Origin: Saccopteryx bilineata
Taxonomy: Eukaryota; Chordata; Mammalia; Chiroptera; Emballonuridae
Assembly: GCF_036850765.1 (NCBI RefSeq)
Contig: NC_089492.1
Location: 97,297,022-97,361,021, forward strand
Direction: 5' to 3'
Length of the DNA: 64,000 nucleotides
Shown here: positions 1 through 11,719 of the stretch, piece by piece
Position numbering within the stretch: position 1 is the stretch's first letter
How the letters are laid out: every line of letters begins with the position of its first letter
The notes under the pieces: model-generated
The model's input: only the letters and a program-made list of their open reading frames with translations
Told to the model about the DNA's origin: nothing
Database searches by the model: none
Translations under genes and position numbers: made by a program

Positions 1-2423
1 TTTGACCACGTGGACCTGACATTGGAAACAACTACTAGGGGAAAAATGATTTTAAAAAATATACAGAATGAGCAATCTTTGATAATACTATGTTTTTTCT
101 AGAATCATTATGTCTGAATCCTTAGTGCCTAACTTAAGGCTAAGTTCCATTCAACCAAAAAAATTTATTTAAGCAAGAGACTTATTAAGCATCTACCAAG
201 ATTTTCATCAATAGTAAAACTCTATAATATCAAGATAAAAATTCTTTAAAATAAAAATTCTAGAAAAAGAAAAAATATAAGGCTGTAATTTTATCTAACT
301 TATAAATGTTTTGCAACTTCTGAAATTTCATATTTCAACTTAGTGAATAAAATTCAGAAAGAGCTTTTAAAACTAGAAACTAGCGATTGGTATAGAATAG
401 TCCCAAGACTATATATACAGAGATGCCATACTGATAATACCACCAATTCTTAGCACTTTTCACAGATACATAAATTTCTAAAGCTGGAGTTTGGCAATAC
501 TCCTTCCTCAGCAACAAATAAATCAATTTAATGGCATAGGGTGAGTGTTTTAAGTAGAGCTGGCAAAATCAATTATTTCATCAAATCACTGTCTTTCCCT
601 CCCCTTTTTCTTCAATACTATGTCCAAAAGAAGGTTATTTATTTATGGTTTGGTAAAAGTCCTAGATAGCAGAATAGATAAGAGAAACCTCTCAAATAAA
701 CAAGTATAGAGCCATTATTAAGAGAAAGCAATACCAAATTTTCATGAGAAAACATCCTAAGTAAAATGAATAAACAAAACAAAACACCAATTTGGTCATA
801 TTTGAGGGCTACCCTTTGTGAGTTTATATAATAACATGCAATAGTCCTTTAATAACATGCAATATACTTTTACATGGCTTACAAGTGCTATCTAATACAA
901 GAGGGTTCAATAATTGAAATAATTAGGAAATGTAATAAGAAAGAATTCCTAGCAAAGGAATAGAGTTTATATGCTGATTTGGGCAGGATCACATTTGACA
1001 CAAAGCCATTGGGAAAATCCTTCCTCTGGTATGCAGGATAGTCACTCGCTACTATAGTACTATCTTTTAATAAAACACATGTCCTAACAATACACATATG
1101 AATAAGTGAAACATGAACATCATAAGAATCAACATAAAATAGTCATGAAAAGCTGTCCCCTACATGCACATTCTAAGATGGATATTATAATCTCTGTTTT
1201 GCTTAATTTAATTGTGATATCTCACTCAGTAATTGTTCATCTCTGTAATATTAAAACAACGTAAAAGACATTGGAAGGCTAAGGAATCCATTCCCTCTGT
1301 CCACCCCATCCCTACCCCTTGTGCTTGTTTTCTCTACACTTGTAGTATGAGAAATTTCATCTTAGAATGTACTTGCCATTTAACATACATATGCAATTTA
1401 CACAAGAGTTAAGCTTTTATAGAACAAACTATATTTTATATTTTTTCCTGAATTTTCCTAATCTGGCAATGCTTCAACCAGCATATTTATTCCTTTTATT
1501 TTCTTTGTTGCATGGCAGATATTATAGTTTCCTTTCTTCCTTCTTTTCAGTTTGGACACTGCTCATTGCTTCTAGTGAGTGCAATGCCTTCTTCAGGGAA
1601 GGAAGGAGGAATAGCTCCCTAAATAGCAACTGTCAATGAAAAAATCGGTGCACAGCCAGGCACTACATGATACAATGTTGGCAAACATCACTGTAAAGAG
1701 GCAATAGGAAGAATAAATTGTTCCCCATTTCTTTTCTCTGACCCGAGTCTTGTCAACTAGGATTCTTGGACAGAATCTTATTTCTCTCCCCATCACTATA
1801 TCCATAGGGCAAAAGGGTTTATTTAATCATATAAAGTAAAATGAGACTGGAACTAAATAAAAGCTATATGACTTTTTCCATGTTGGCATTAAACTGAAAA
1901 AGCAGGATTGGCCATTAAGTCATAATTAAGCATTAACATTTAAACAAAACATGTATTATCTTACATTGTCACAAAACCACAGTGTCAGATACAAACGGCA
2001 AAAAGTGTTTCAGCCAGCCCTGGTAGCCAGGAAATTCTATTCAGAGCTGTTTCTTCTTTGGGCTTTCCTAATTAGTACTCAGTTATGGAGGTAGGGACCT
2101 GATGTGATGTTTTAAATATTCCCTTCCTATGCATATCTTATGTGATCCAAAATAGAATGCGAAATTTTTAACCCTTCACAAGTGATCTGATAAACTGTGT
2201 CACAAGACTTATCATGATCTATAATGTACTCAAAATATGTAAAAGTGAAAAAAGGGAAAATAAAGTCAAATTACAACCTCTGTGCATACAGCATATTGAT
2301 GGTCCATAGGTAAGGATTGAGATTTGAAAGTGGTCTGGTATAGTAACTATCGCATTCCTTGTATGCCATTTAGTTTAAAAGAACATGCACACATTCTCAC
2401 ATCCACAAATGCACACAACACAC

Positions 2424-2425
<2 letters not shown>
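1..2425 (-). other. SLC8A1: SLC8A1 intron 2 (3'-most 2.4 kb of window)
   Basis: This is AT-rich intronic sequence downstream of exon 2 in the gene's direction. I see no exon-like open frame with flanking splice signals, no convincing repeat family and no RNA gene. The short open frames at 888-1097 (minus) and 1367-1639 (plus) have AT-driven composition and no recognisable domain. The mutually exclusive exons that follow exon 2 in other mammals are not visible and must lie beyond the left edge. Confidence 0.7.

Positions 2426-2476
<51 letters not shown>
2426..2476. repeat. (TA)n microsatellite beside the exon 2 splice donor
   Basis: An uninterrupted TA dinucleotide tract runs from about 2429 to 2475, flanked on the left by CA/TG bases (ACACATGTG). 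On the gene's strand it begins about 13-20 nt into the intron after the GTAAGT donor. Such a tract is self-complementary and can fold into a hairpin in RNA or a cruciform in DNA. Confidence 0.95.
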
Positions 2477-2478
<2 letters not shown>

Positions 2479-2489
2479 TATAAAAAGGA

Positions 2490-2495
2490 ACTTAC
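2490..2495 (-). other. SLC8A1: Splice donor of SLC8A1 exon 2
   Basis: On the minus strand the codons for NDEI are followed by GT|GTAAGT, a near-consensus donor. The exon therefore ends with two bases of a split valine codon. Other mammals have the same phase here, where the split codon is completed by the G that opens either mutually exclusive exon A or B. Reading through would give an in-frame TAA at once (2494-2492), which supports the donor as the real end of coding. Confidence 0.93.
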
Positions 2496-4294
2496 ACAAT
2501 TTCATCATTCTGGAATTCAAGCTCTCCACAGGTGTCCTCAAAGTCCTCGCCTCCACCTCTGGCTGTCCCTTCAACGGTTTTATAGGGAACGATAACATTT
2601 CCTCGCGCTCCAGATGTCCTCAATACTTTCACCTCCATGATGCCAATACTCTCACTCACATGAGTCACGGGTTCCTCAAAAGTAAAGATGCCAGCATGGT
2701 CATCATCAAAAATAGTCACGGTGGCAGTAGAGGGAGAGGCGAGGCAGGCGAGCGTAGAAACGTGGTTGGCTTCCAGGATGCCATCTTCCGAAGCCTCAGC
2801 AGATACTTTGATGTTGCTGAGATGCACAAGGAAGTTTTCGTCCTCCTCAAAGATATCATCATCGATGATGCCAACTCTGATTTCCTTCTGGGTTTCACCA
2901 GGCTTAAAGACCACAGTTCCTTCAGTAAATTCATAGTCGGACCCAGCATTGGCTGTGCCATCCTCGGTTCTGAAGTCGACAAACACGGTGTTGGTCAAAT
3001 CCCCGCCTCTGCGAATAATGGTCAGGGCTACAGTCCCACAGTTCTCCAGACACTGGTAGGTCCCCTGTTCGAAGAAGATCTTACTCACAGGGTCATTTTC
3101 AGCCACTTCAGTGTTGACCTCATGCATGCTGACAGCCTTCCTTGCTTGGTCAGCGGCATGCCTCTTTAAGATGTTGCCAGCCCCAGTCATCAGGCGAGTG
3201 GCTTGAATGCGGTAGAATGCTCGACTTTTTTGCTGCTGACTTAGGACTTGGTAGTTAGCTAATTCTATTAGTTGCTCTATTTCTTTCTCTGGATGCTTCT
3301 GCTTGAGTTCCTTCAGAATCCTAGCCATTTCTCGTCTAGCTTCTTCATCATCCTGGTCCCTTTCATCGACCTCCAGAACCAGAGCGCCATCTAAGAAATT
3401 GTCCACATGGGAATTGACCACTTTCCCATCCATTTCGATTTCAGTTTTGGAAGAAGGCCTGTCCCCTTCATGTTCAATAATCATTCCCCTCTGCTTGCCA
3501 GCCCGATACCGCTTGTAGACATACTTGTAAAACAGAAGCCTCCTATCTGCTACCCAAGCAAACACAACACAGATAGGGAAGAAGAAGAAAGTAAGCAAAC
3601 CTTCCCAGACCTCCACGACCCCTGGAGAGATGACAGACAAAATAAGGTAAAGCCAGGTATAGGCGAAGATGCTCCAGGCTGCCGTCACAAAGAACACACG
3701 CAGATGCTTGATCTTCCTTGTCTCTCCATCAGGGACCACATAGACACAAAGTGCAATGATGATGAACATGTTGAAGGCAGCACTCCCCACGATGGTGCTG
3801 GGACCCAGGTCTCCGGCATGGAAGTTATGGCCGCACACTTCAATTACTGAAAGGAGAATCTCTGGAGCAGAAGATCCCAGGGCCATCAAGGTGAGGTTGG
3901 ACACCGTCTCATTCCAGATCCTCACAGTTGTCTTGGTGGTCTCTCCATTGGGTTTCTTTATGGTTATTTCTTTTTCTTGAGACGTGATAACTTCTATAGA
4001 GGACATGAACCGGTCGGCAATGATGGAGACTCCAAGAAACATGTAGACCATGGCCACAAAATACACAGTGGCTCTAGCAATTTTGTCCCCAAAGGAAGGG
4101 TCTTGGGGTTCCCAAATGGGTAGAATCACCCCTTTCTTACAGTAATATGAGCCAGTGCACTCGCCAGTTTCATTGCCTTCTCCTTCCATTTCTGCTTCCG
4201 CACTGATATGGTCCACATGGGAGAATAAGATAGCCACGATGGCTAACAGATGAAATCCCAGCGAAAAGGCAGGTGAGAGACTTCCTCGCAGCAT
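2496..4294 (-). CDS. SLC8A1: Sodium/calcium exchanger 1 (NCX1), first coding exon, partial CDS
   Basis: NCX1 exchanges 3 Na+ for 1 Ca2+ across the plasma membrane and is the main Ca2+ extrusion route in heart muscle; it also works in neurons and kidney. This exon encodes 599 full codons plus two bases, over half of a protein of about 970 residues. In order: signal peptide 1-32 with cleavage expected after HISA; the N-glycosylation site N41 (NET); TM segments within about 75-250, including the alpha-1 repeat with GSSAPE (140-145), S142, E145 and N175; the autoinhibitory XIP segment [12 protein letters not shown]... (251-270); a long cytosolic loop; CBD1, about 403-532, with acidic Ca2+ ligands ending in DDD (530-532); and the start of CBD2 (533-600). 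I chose the ATG at 4294: the upstream in-frame TTG (4303) is not a plausible eukaryotic start, and MLRGSLSP matches the short N-terminus I recall for cattle. The frame is intact. Identification is near certain from sequence similarity recalled from the family. Confidence 0.98.
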
Positions 4295-4330
4295 GTTGTG
4301 CAACGGCAGACTCCCAACTGTCCCAGCCTC
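4295..4330 (-). other. SLC8A1: SLC8A1 exon 2, 5' untranslated part
   Basis: Thirty-six bases lie between the predicted splice acceptor and the ATG. They contain the in-frame TTG CAC AAC that aligns with the human start region (MYN), so the human first Met codon is not a Met codon here. Known SLC8A1 transcripts from different promoters all splice their own 5' UTR exon onto this exon, so the segment should be shared by all isoforms. Confidence 0.85.
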
Positions 4331-4365
4331 CTGATAAAAACAAGATGGGGTTTGGGTGGGAAAAA
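4331..4365 (-). other. SLC8A1: Splice acceptor and polypyrimidine tract upstream of exon 2
   Basis: On the minus strand a C/T-rich stretch (CCCACCCAAACCCCATCTTG, then TTTTTATCAG) precedes GAGGCTGGGA. The AG lies at 4332-4331. It is placed as expected for the common acceptor used by all alternative first exons. The tract is moderately pyrimidine-rich rather than perfect. Confidence 0.8.
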
Positions 4366-4659
4366 AATGGCATCATTAGAGCCAGATCCAAAGCATGACT
4401 AAATACTCATTTTTCTTAATTTTACCAATGATTTGTTTATACCCGACTATCATATCATCTCTGGTGAATCATTATTCTAAGAATCCTTTGGTGATTAAGT
4501 TCACAGCTCAATCTCTCTGCTTTTGGATTTTCTACATGCCGTCCTCATTCACTGAGCAATGTACACAGCTGACTTATTGAAAGTGAACAGTTCAATTAGC
4601 CGTGTCTTGCTGCATGCACATTTATGTATGCTAACAGCCAACTAGAAAAAAAACAAAAC

Positions 4660-4991
4660 TTTTTTTGTGTGACAGAGACAGAGAAAGACAGAGAGAAAGA
4701 CATAGGGACAGACAGACAGAAAAGGAGAGAGATGAGAAGCATCAATTCTTCGTTTGCTACACCTTAGTTGTTCATTGATTGCTTTCTCATTATGTGCCTT
4801 GATGGGGCGGGGGGGAGGCTACAGCAGACCAAATGACCCCTTGCTCAAGCCAGCAACACTTTGGGCTCAAGCTGATGAGCCTTGCTAAAACCAGATGAGC
4901 CCGTGCTCAATCTGGCGACCTCGAGGTTTTGAACTGGGGTCCTCCAAGTCCCAGTTCGATGTTCCATCCACTGTGCCACCACCTGGCCAGG
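4660..4991 (-). mobile_element. tRNA-derived bat SINE (CCTGACCAGG head, ~325 bp type)
   Basis: The element reads on the minus strand from its tRNA-like head, ending at forward CCACCTGGCCAGG, to an A-rich tail seen as TTTTTTT at 4660. It is flanked by a 12-bp direct repeat TAGAAAAAAAAC at 4643-4654 and 4992-5003. The A-rich target limits how strongly the duplication counts. It lies in the 5' intron only 330 bp from exon 2, in the same orientation as SLC8A1. Confidence 0.9.
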
Positions 4992-5138
4992 TAGAAAAAA
5001 AACCCAAAAAACTTTTGAAACATTAAATAATTTTCTCCTTGTTGCTAAAGCAGATTTTCTTTTAAATTTTGGTTAGTACAATTACCTTCTAGAAACTATT
5101 TAATTGCCAAAATCATTTTATTAAGAATGATGCTTTTT

Positions 5139-5330
5139 CCCCAGCCAATTAGCTCAGTCAGTTGGAGTGTTGTCCTGAAATGCCAGGGTTACAGGTTCAA
5201 TTCGCAGTTAAGGCACATACAGGAAGCAACCAGTGAGTGCACAACTAAGTGGAATAACAAATAAATGCTTCTCTCTCTCTCCCCCCACCCTCCCTTCCCT
5301 TCTCTGTCTCTAAAGCAAAAAGGAAAAAAA
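5139..5330 (+). mobile_element. Older tRNA-derived SINE
   Basis: A tRNA-like head (AATTAGCTCAGTCAGTTGGAG, and the B-box-like GGTTCAATTCGC) is followed by a short body, a CT-rich stretch and an A-rich tail. It resembles an older, shorter bat SINE type of about 190 bp. Flanking duplication is only vaguely visible (GATGCTTTTT versus GATCAATGCTTT), which fits greater age. Confidence 0.75.
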
Positions 5331-5334
5331 AAGA

Positions 5335-6920
5335 TCAATGCTTTCATGGTGAAATCCCAAGGTTTCATGGATGAGGCAATCTTAGTCAGGAATGTTACCT
5401 CCTAAGCCATTTCCCCTTCCATTAATATTATTTGATGTGGGCAATATTATTTGTTTTCCAATCCTATGTAAAGTGTAGGTAGAAACTGGTTTGGAAGATT
5501 TTGCATATTTTTTCAACCTAAATAAATCTAAGAAAAAGACCAAAAAAATTGATGCTTTGAAGTCCAGACTTTAAAAATCCTACCAACATAGAGCCTGGTA
5601 ATAGTCTTTAGTTCTGGAGCACACCTTAAACTAAATTTCATGCAATCATGTCCTATTGCTCCAAACTTACTTGGAAACACAGAGAAATCTTCACGCTTGC
5701 CTGCAATCAGAACTCAGTATTTGTACTTGAGGGGAAAAAAATTCTGCTGCAATGCAATATTTCCACACATTTAGTACAGTTTTTAAAAGCATGTTTGATG
5801 AGAGCACATGTTCTCCTAATTTTCAGGAAGCCCAGATCTCCTGATGCATTAGTAGTTGGGCCTCTGGTTCTTCAAGCACAGCTCTTCATATCTGTGTACA
5901 GACCTCACTGGAGAATCTGCAGGCTGTACATGCAGGAAGGGTTGACAACCAGACCTAAGCCTGGTTGGGTGTAAGGCTCTTGCCTGGCAGACTGTGAACT
6001 CAGCATAACCAGCCATGAAGTGTTCCTTCTCGGTACTGATGTCATACTTTCTGTGGGCCATCAAAAACACATCTTAGTTCTATAGAGGGTTTAAGTGACC
6101 AAAAAGTGCAGGAGCAATAATTCCATCTAAATTAGCTCATATGGCAGAATGACAGAGACCACAAAGTAACATATAATGAAGGGCTGTAGGCAATTAGGGT
6201 TATAGGAACAGAGTCACTGAGCAGCACTAAGCATGGAAAGGAAAGCAAAGTGGTGGGCTGAGCCATCGTGGGCTCTAAATTCATCCATCAGCTTAGGCAA
6301 GGCTCAGCTCGAACCTCACACCATCTCTACCTCCAGGGCTTGGAAGAATGCTCACACAGAGGCGGGTCTGCACCAGGTCAGGGTAACTCTGGTCTGGAAG
6401 CTCAGTTGTGCCATCAGACCAAGTGGTGACAGGAAGGAGTCCTGAGTCAGAACACAGCCCAGTGAAAAGTGGTGCAGGACTGGAGTCTTCCACAGCCTCA
6501 GGCTGTCTGAGTCTCCCCCACATTCACCTGCACTGTCAGACCCACGTTTGCTGCTGACCGCTTATACTGGAAAACTGCACCAGGGCCTCAGAGGGGTCCT
6601 GGCTCAGCCCATCTGGCAGACCTTCAGGAATCCCCACCAGCACTTAAAGCCCCTGATAGTTAGCTCATCACCGTCAAGAGATAAGCTTTGATATTTTCCC
6701 CATGCTAAAGAAGACACACAGAGGGCTGTGATGGTAGAATTCCATTTTAAATAAAAGGCAGAAACACTGAAGCATATTTTTAGAATATGCAAAAGTTCAT
6801 GGTCACTGTGACTGCTTGCTTAGTTAATATAGGTCTTGGGTGGGTTATAGGATCTCTTAAAACAAGGTGACATTGAACCAGCCCACAAGAGTAGCGAAAG
6901 TACAATTCTAATTTGCTCAT
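5335..6920. other. Intronic sequence, no recognisable feature
   Basis: Unique-looking intronic DNA. Short open frames on both strands have no recognisable domain or splice context. Confidence 0.6.
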
Positions 6921-6924
6921 GCAG

Positions 6925-7175
6925 CCATTTATTCCACAAATATTTATGCATGCCACATAATATGTATTTCAGAATGACCTGCTAGGTTCTCTTCTAGGTG
7001 CTGAGAATTCATTAATGAATTAAAAAAAAAAAGTCTCTGTCCTCGCAGATCTTATATTCAAGTGGAAGGAAACAAGGAAATATTACAAATGTAAGATGGT
7101 AGAAAGTGCTATAGTGGAATGGGTAGTAACATAGGAGTCCATGTAGAAATAAGTGTGTGTATGTAGGTGTCAGTG

Positions 7176-7210
<35 letters not shown>

Positions 7211-7440
7211 CATGTATGATTTACACTGGATGGTTAAGGAAGGCGTCTCTGATAAAGAAGCAAGGGACCAAGCCTCGTGGATGGATATCTGCAAGAAGAG
7301 AACTCCAGGGAAGTGTCAAGACCCTGATGGGAACTGGGCTTTGCATAGTGCAGGAACCACAGAGAAAGCACTGAGCACAGGGAGCAGGGCTCTCCGATGG
7401 GAATGCGGAGGGGAAGAGTCATGAGGCCACCGCAAGGCAC
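6925..7440 (-). mobile_element. L2 LINE fragment, with an internal (CA)n microsatellite
   Basis: Forward sequence reads as the reverse complement of an L2 3' end: CATTTATTCCACAAATATTTATG at about 6926, 'agatcttatattcaagtgg' at 7050, then 'ggttaaggaaggcgtctctgataa' at 7233. A CA repeat at 7181-7209 interrupts the copy. Recognition rests on recalled L2 consensus, and divergence is high. Confidence 0.7.
7181..7209. repeat. (CA)n microsatellite
   Basis: An uninterrupted CA dinucleotide run of about 29 bp inside the L2 fragment. Confidence 0.95.
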
Positions 7441-7544
7441 TGACTATGTGAGGGAGACGGGGATTACAGGGAGGTTCTGATCACAGGTATAGTATGAGCT
7501 GATCCCACCCCCACCTCTTTTCCAATATTTATTTATTTATTTTT

Positions 7545-7885
7545 AACTCTTCCCCAGGAAGACAAAGAATCCAATTAAAAAATGGGCAAGGGACCTGAAT
7601 TGGACACTTCTCCATAGAGGATATACAGATGGCCAATAGACATGAAAAAAGGCTCAAGGTCAGTAACCTTCAGAGAGACGCAAATTAAAACTACAATTAT
7701 AATATCACCTCACACCTGCCAGAATGGTTATCATTAGCAAAGGAACAAACAAGTCCTGGCGAAGGTGTGGAGAAAAGGGAGCCCTCCTGCACTGCTGGTG
7801 GGAACGCAGACTGGTGCAGCCACTGCGGAAAGCAGGATGGAGGAACCTCCTAACATTAAAAACGGAACTGCCTTTTGATTTTCCT
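7545..7885 (+). mobile_element. L1 LINE fragment (ORF2 C-terminal region)
   Basis: The + strand translates, with frame breaks, to KNPIKKWAKDLN near 7567, then sequence matching the C-terminal part of L1 ORF2 (reverse transcriptase) through the cysteine-containing HCWWE..LVQP region near 7795. It is truncated on both sides, without the 3' end or tail. It carries frameshifts and substitutions and is not functional. Confidence 0.85.
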
Positions 7886-8214
7886 TTCTAAAAGGGTCTC
7901 TCTGCTAGTGAAAAAAAAACTACAGAGGTGAGGATGGAAACAAAAAGGCCAGCCTTTATTTAACTCAAAAAAAAATCCATTTTATAAACGATCCCAATGC
8001 CGGGTGGGTATAAAAATGATATAATCAAGATCTAAGGTTTAAAAAGGAAAAAGACACATTTGCAGTGACTCTTTTGGAAGATGTGCAACTTAAAATGTCT
8101 CGGGAGCCTGGAAGGATGGGAAACGGTGAGCAGCTGCGCTCAGTGAGTACGGAACAGACAGTAAACACTGAGCAGAGGCTCAGACCTCTGCGCCTGTCTC
8201 CGAGACCGGTGATT

Positions 8215-8515
8215 AACCATCGCCTTCAAACTGCTGCCAAATCGCATCAGCCCATCCTTCACATCTCAGCCAAAATGAACCACCTAACATACAGGGCTGA
8301 GCCTCTCACTCCCCTTAAAACTCTCCACTGGTTGCCTATTGCCCTGAAGACAACCCCAACCCCTCCATAGGCTGTTCACATCTTGTTCCGGAGTCTGACA
8401 AGTCTCCCCAGCTCCTGAACATAAACACTCTTTCTTACCTCCAGGTCTCTGCATACATATTGTGTTTCCTAGGCCCCAAACCATTTCCCATTTGAGAAGC
8501 AAGTTTCAGAACAGC
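8215..8515 (+). mobile_element. L2 LINE fragment
   Basis: Phrases such as 'ccccttaaaactctccactgg', 'ttgccctgaagacaacccc' and 'ggccccaaaccatttccc' follow the order of the L2 3' coding and UTR region in sense orientation. This is an old, diverged copy. Confidence 0.6.
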
Positions 8516-8574
8516 ACAGTAGGAAATGAGAGTCGATTCCCTCAGAGAGTAACACCAGGCTCCATTCTTAAACA

Positions 8575-8895
8575 TTACCCCAGGCGCCAAGTTCTTTCCG
8601 TGTATCATTGTATCTAACCCCTACAATAACCAGCATTGCTGTGACACAACTCCTCCTGTGCCATTTCCTATACAGTCCCTGTGAACAGCATCTCCTGTAG
8701 CTCTACAGTGCACGGTGCCCTAACAATCACCCTATGCAGTGGATATTATTGGGCCCATTTTGGAGGTGGGAGAACTGAGGCTTAGACAGGTTAAGTACTT
8801 GCTAAAAGTCATACAGATAGTAAACTCCTGAACTGGGATTCAAACCCTGGTCTGTCTCTGATACCAGTGTCATTAACTGCTCCATTATATCATCC
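8575..8895 (-). mobile_element. MIR SINE, interrupted
   Basis: The reverse complement of MIR is seen in 'actgaggcttagacaggttaag' and 'gggattcaaaccctggtctg' (8773-8852), with a further MIR-like piece at 8575-8632 separated by unrelated bases. This is a typical old mammalian tRNA SINE relic. Confidence 0.75.
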
Positions 8896-8899
8896 CTGA

Positions 8900-11715
8900 T
8901 AGTGTGTGAAGTAATCTTTGAGAACTATTAAACTTGGGCTTAGACTAGTTCTTTGGAAAACCTCTTGGCTTTCATGCAGGATTAGGAGGGCCTAGGTGGG
9001 GAAAGTCCCATGGAAGGTTTCCAACAGCCTGGCTTCTATCTCATGGACTAGAGACTCAAGCAAAGGAGAATCATAGCTGTGATGTCACACGTGGGCTGGC
9101 CTATTCTTGGAGACAGCGGCCTTTCCCTCTCCCACCATTTAGCAATTACCTGGCAACCTCCTCCTGCACGCACACTTGGGGCAGCCTCTTAGGTCAGCCA
9201 AGAAAAATCCCTGCCCCAACTCACATCTCACAACACGACCTTAGCCACAAGGGTACCAGATGTGCAGGGGCGGATGGAGCAGTAAAAATCCCATCACTGC
9301 CACTGGAGGAAAAGGAAGGGGGCTCCTGAGGTTAACTCAGAAACATTACGACACTATATGAAAACTGGTAGCATTAAAATTTGTGAAATCGGTGGATACA
9401 AAGCACTTAGGGCTTATTGGCAATGAACCAATTGGGAAGAACTTTCTGGACTTTAGCTTTTTTCTGTATTAAATTAACACCAAGTCCAAATGCTTGTGAG
9501 GAAGTAGGATAGGTGTTATTTAAATGAGAGTTCCATCTTCGTATTTTGCCTCCAATCTTTCAGGGTCTTTCCTCTGTCATAAGGTTCAAGCAGATCTACC
9601 TGGCCTTCTCTTCTTTCCCCTCAAATATATATCATACTTCCATAAAAATGAAGCAGGACAGAGAGACTGTCCATACGTTTGTCTGCTACCTGGCATCCTT
9701 ACGTTTTTCCCCGATCTAATCTACTGAACTCTGTAACCAGGGGCAGGCTGACTTTAATGATGGATTCTGATCAATTATTACATCCAAGGCCAGTTTTTGC
9801 TTAGGCGTCTCCATCACATCATCCAAATGAATCTTCAGCACAAGATCAGAACACTTGAGTTCTTTTCTGCAATTTATGTCTTCAAAACAAATCAAACAAG
9901 ACGTCCACCCCCACCCACCTGCAGATTATAGAAACGGATCTGGCAAAGAACGCTGAGAAGATATTGAGCCGAGCAAGCCCTCTAAACGACATTGAAGGGA
10001 GAGGTCATAGAAACAGAAACACGTACCTGTCTGCATCACACTGCTTGTGTCAGGTGTGAGGCAGAGAGGCCCACGGCACTGGCCTGAGGGTTAGTGAGGA
10101 GCAGAGCAGTGTCCCCTGAGAAAGCGAGAGCCTTTTGATGACCAAGGAGAACATGACTCAGACTGAAGGGATACCTCAGGCACTCCCGCCAGGCCCCTGC
10201 TTGAGGCGGCCTAATCTCATTCTGTTGATTGGCAGCTGGGGTTACTCCAAGGAACCTCTTGTCTTTCCTTCATCAGGACCTGAAATCCCCTTTTATGTAA
10301 TTCTCACTGAGTGAAAGCCTCAAAGCTAAGCAATTAATCTGTTCTAAGGCAACATTAAAGCAACCACAAATTCTATCCACTACGGAGGCAGGCACTTCCA
10401 AATGCTTCTAGACAACAAGACGATGCAAGAGTGTGGCTTTCCTTATCTGGCCATTCATCTAGGCCACAAATTACTGTTCTGGCCCCCAACGCCAGGCCTT
10501 CAGACTTGACCACACTTCAGGAAGGAGCTTCGTTTCCATAGTAGCTCTCTGCTATTACCTTTTTTTTTTCTCCTTCAATGAGACAGTTTCTTCTTTGCTG
10601 CCTGATAAATTGTAACAGGTCCTGGAAGGGACAGGCAGTGAGAGGTCATAGAAGGGGTTCAAGTCCTTCTACAGGAACTTACAAGACTAGAATCAGGATC
10701 CTGACCCATGTCAGAAAACACCCACCTCATTCATCACAGAAAGTGACTCGGGTAAAGGTCAGGCAACATGTCCAAAAAAAAAGAAAGATAGATTCAAGAT
10801 TTAAGATCATGAATAAGTTATTGAAAAGTCATGAGATACACCCTGGGCTTTTCCCCCTGCTTTGCTTTGCTATATACAAGTTATTATTTTTTTATATGCT
10901 GTCCAATTTGCTTGGTGGTTCTGTTTTTTGTCTTTCTCTCTCTAATAGGGTAGGGATTAGTGCCTTTTGTTCACCGATGGATCTCCAGTTCCTAGAGCAG
11001 AGTCTGGCGAATGGAAGATGCACAGGACTTGTTTACTAGACAAACAAAATCATTTCTATAGGGTCATGTGCTCATTCCCGAATCTCTGATAGCAAATAAG
11101 AATCTGACGGCTGAGCCTGTCCATTTGCATTTAAAAATGTTCCCCAAATGAGCAGAGGCCAGATTCCTACTGAGAAGCCAATGTCAGTGTTAGGCGGAGA
11201 AGAGGAAACCTGATTCAGCTCCTGGGAAGAGAACCTCAAGCTGAGAGAACTCATCTCCAGTCTAGAGAGAGGCCTTGACATTTCCCTAGCTCCTGAGTGT
11301 GGGTCCTCCTACACCAGCCCTGACTTGCTGACTTTTTTTTTTTTTCTGTAGTGCCAAGACCTGAAAGGGTCCTAAGATTTTGGACATTCTCAACATAGCA
11401 TATCTTTTTCTCCTTTCAGTACAATAAAAAGACATCCAGCCTAACACCAAACAAAAATCACCTCCATTAATTACAAAGACCCCATTAAAGGGAAAGCGCA
11501 TGCAGAGTTTAAATGCCAGTATATTAACTCTGCATACTGACACAGAAGTATGGCCAGGAGTAAAAGAGCGGCGGAATAAAGAGAGCCTTCCAATAATATA
11601 TAAATGAAGAGGAAGTCAGCGGGAATTCAAAGAGCTCCAAGTAAAGCCAGCCAGGATTGTCCTCCGATTTCATTAGGCCAGCGCCAAGGGCACTGTAAGG
11701 ACCCCAGTTGGGGCA
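8900..11715. other. Intronic sequence, nothing clear
   Basis: No repeat family or exon recognised apart from a T-run near 11333. The open frame at 10578-11039 (153 codons, plus) has no recognisable domain, codon bias or splice context, and I do not regard it as a gene. Confidence 0.55.
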
Positions 11716-11719
11716 TTCA

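Noticed and set aside
2324..3169. 281-codon plus-strand open frame opposite exon 2
   Set aside because: It starts in the TA microsatellite and runs antisense through the conserved SLC8A1 coding exon. It is a shadow frame without its own domain.
7181..7209. Microsatellites considered as CRISPR-like arrays
   Set aside because: They are dinucleotide runs without spacers, and the DNA is mammalian.
10578..11039. 153-codon plus-strand open frame
   Set aside because: No domain, no splice context and an unremarkable composition; likely chance.
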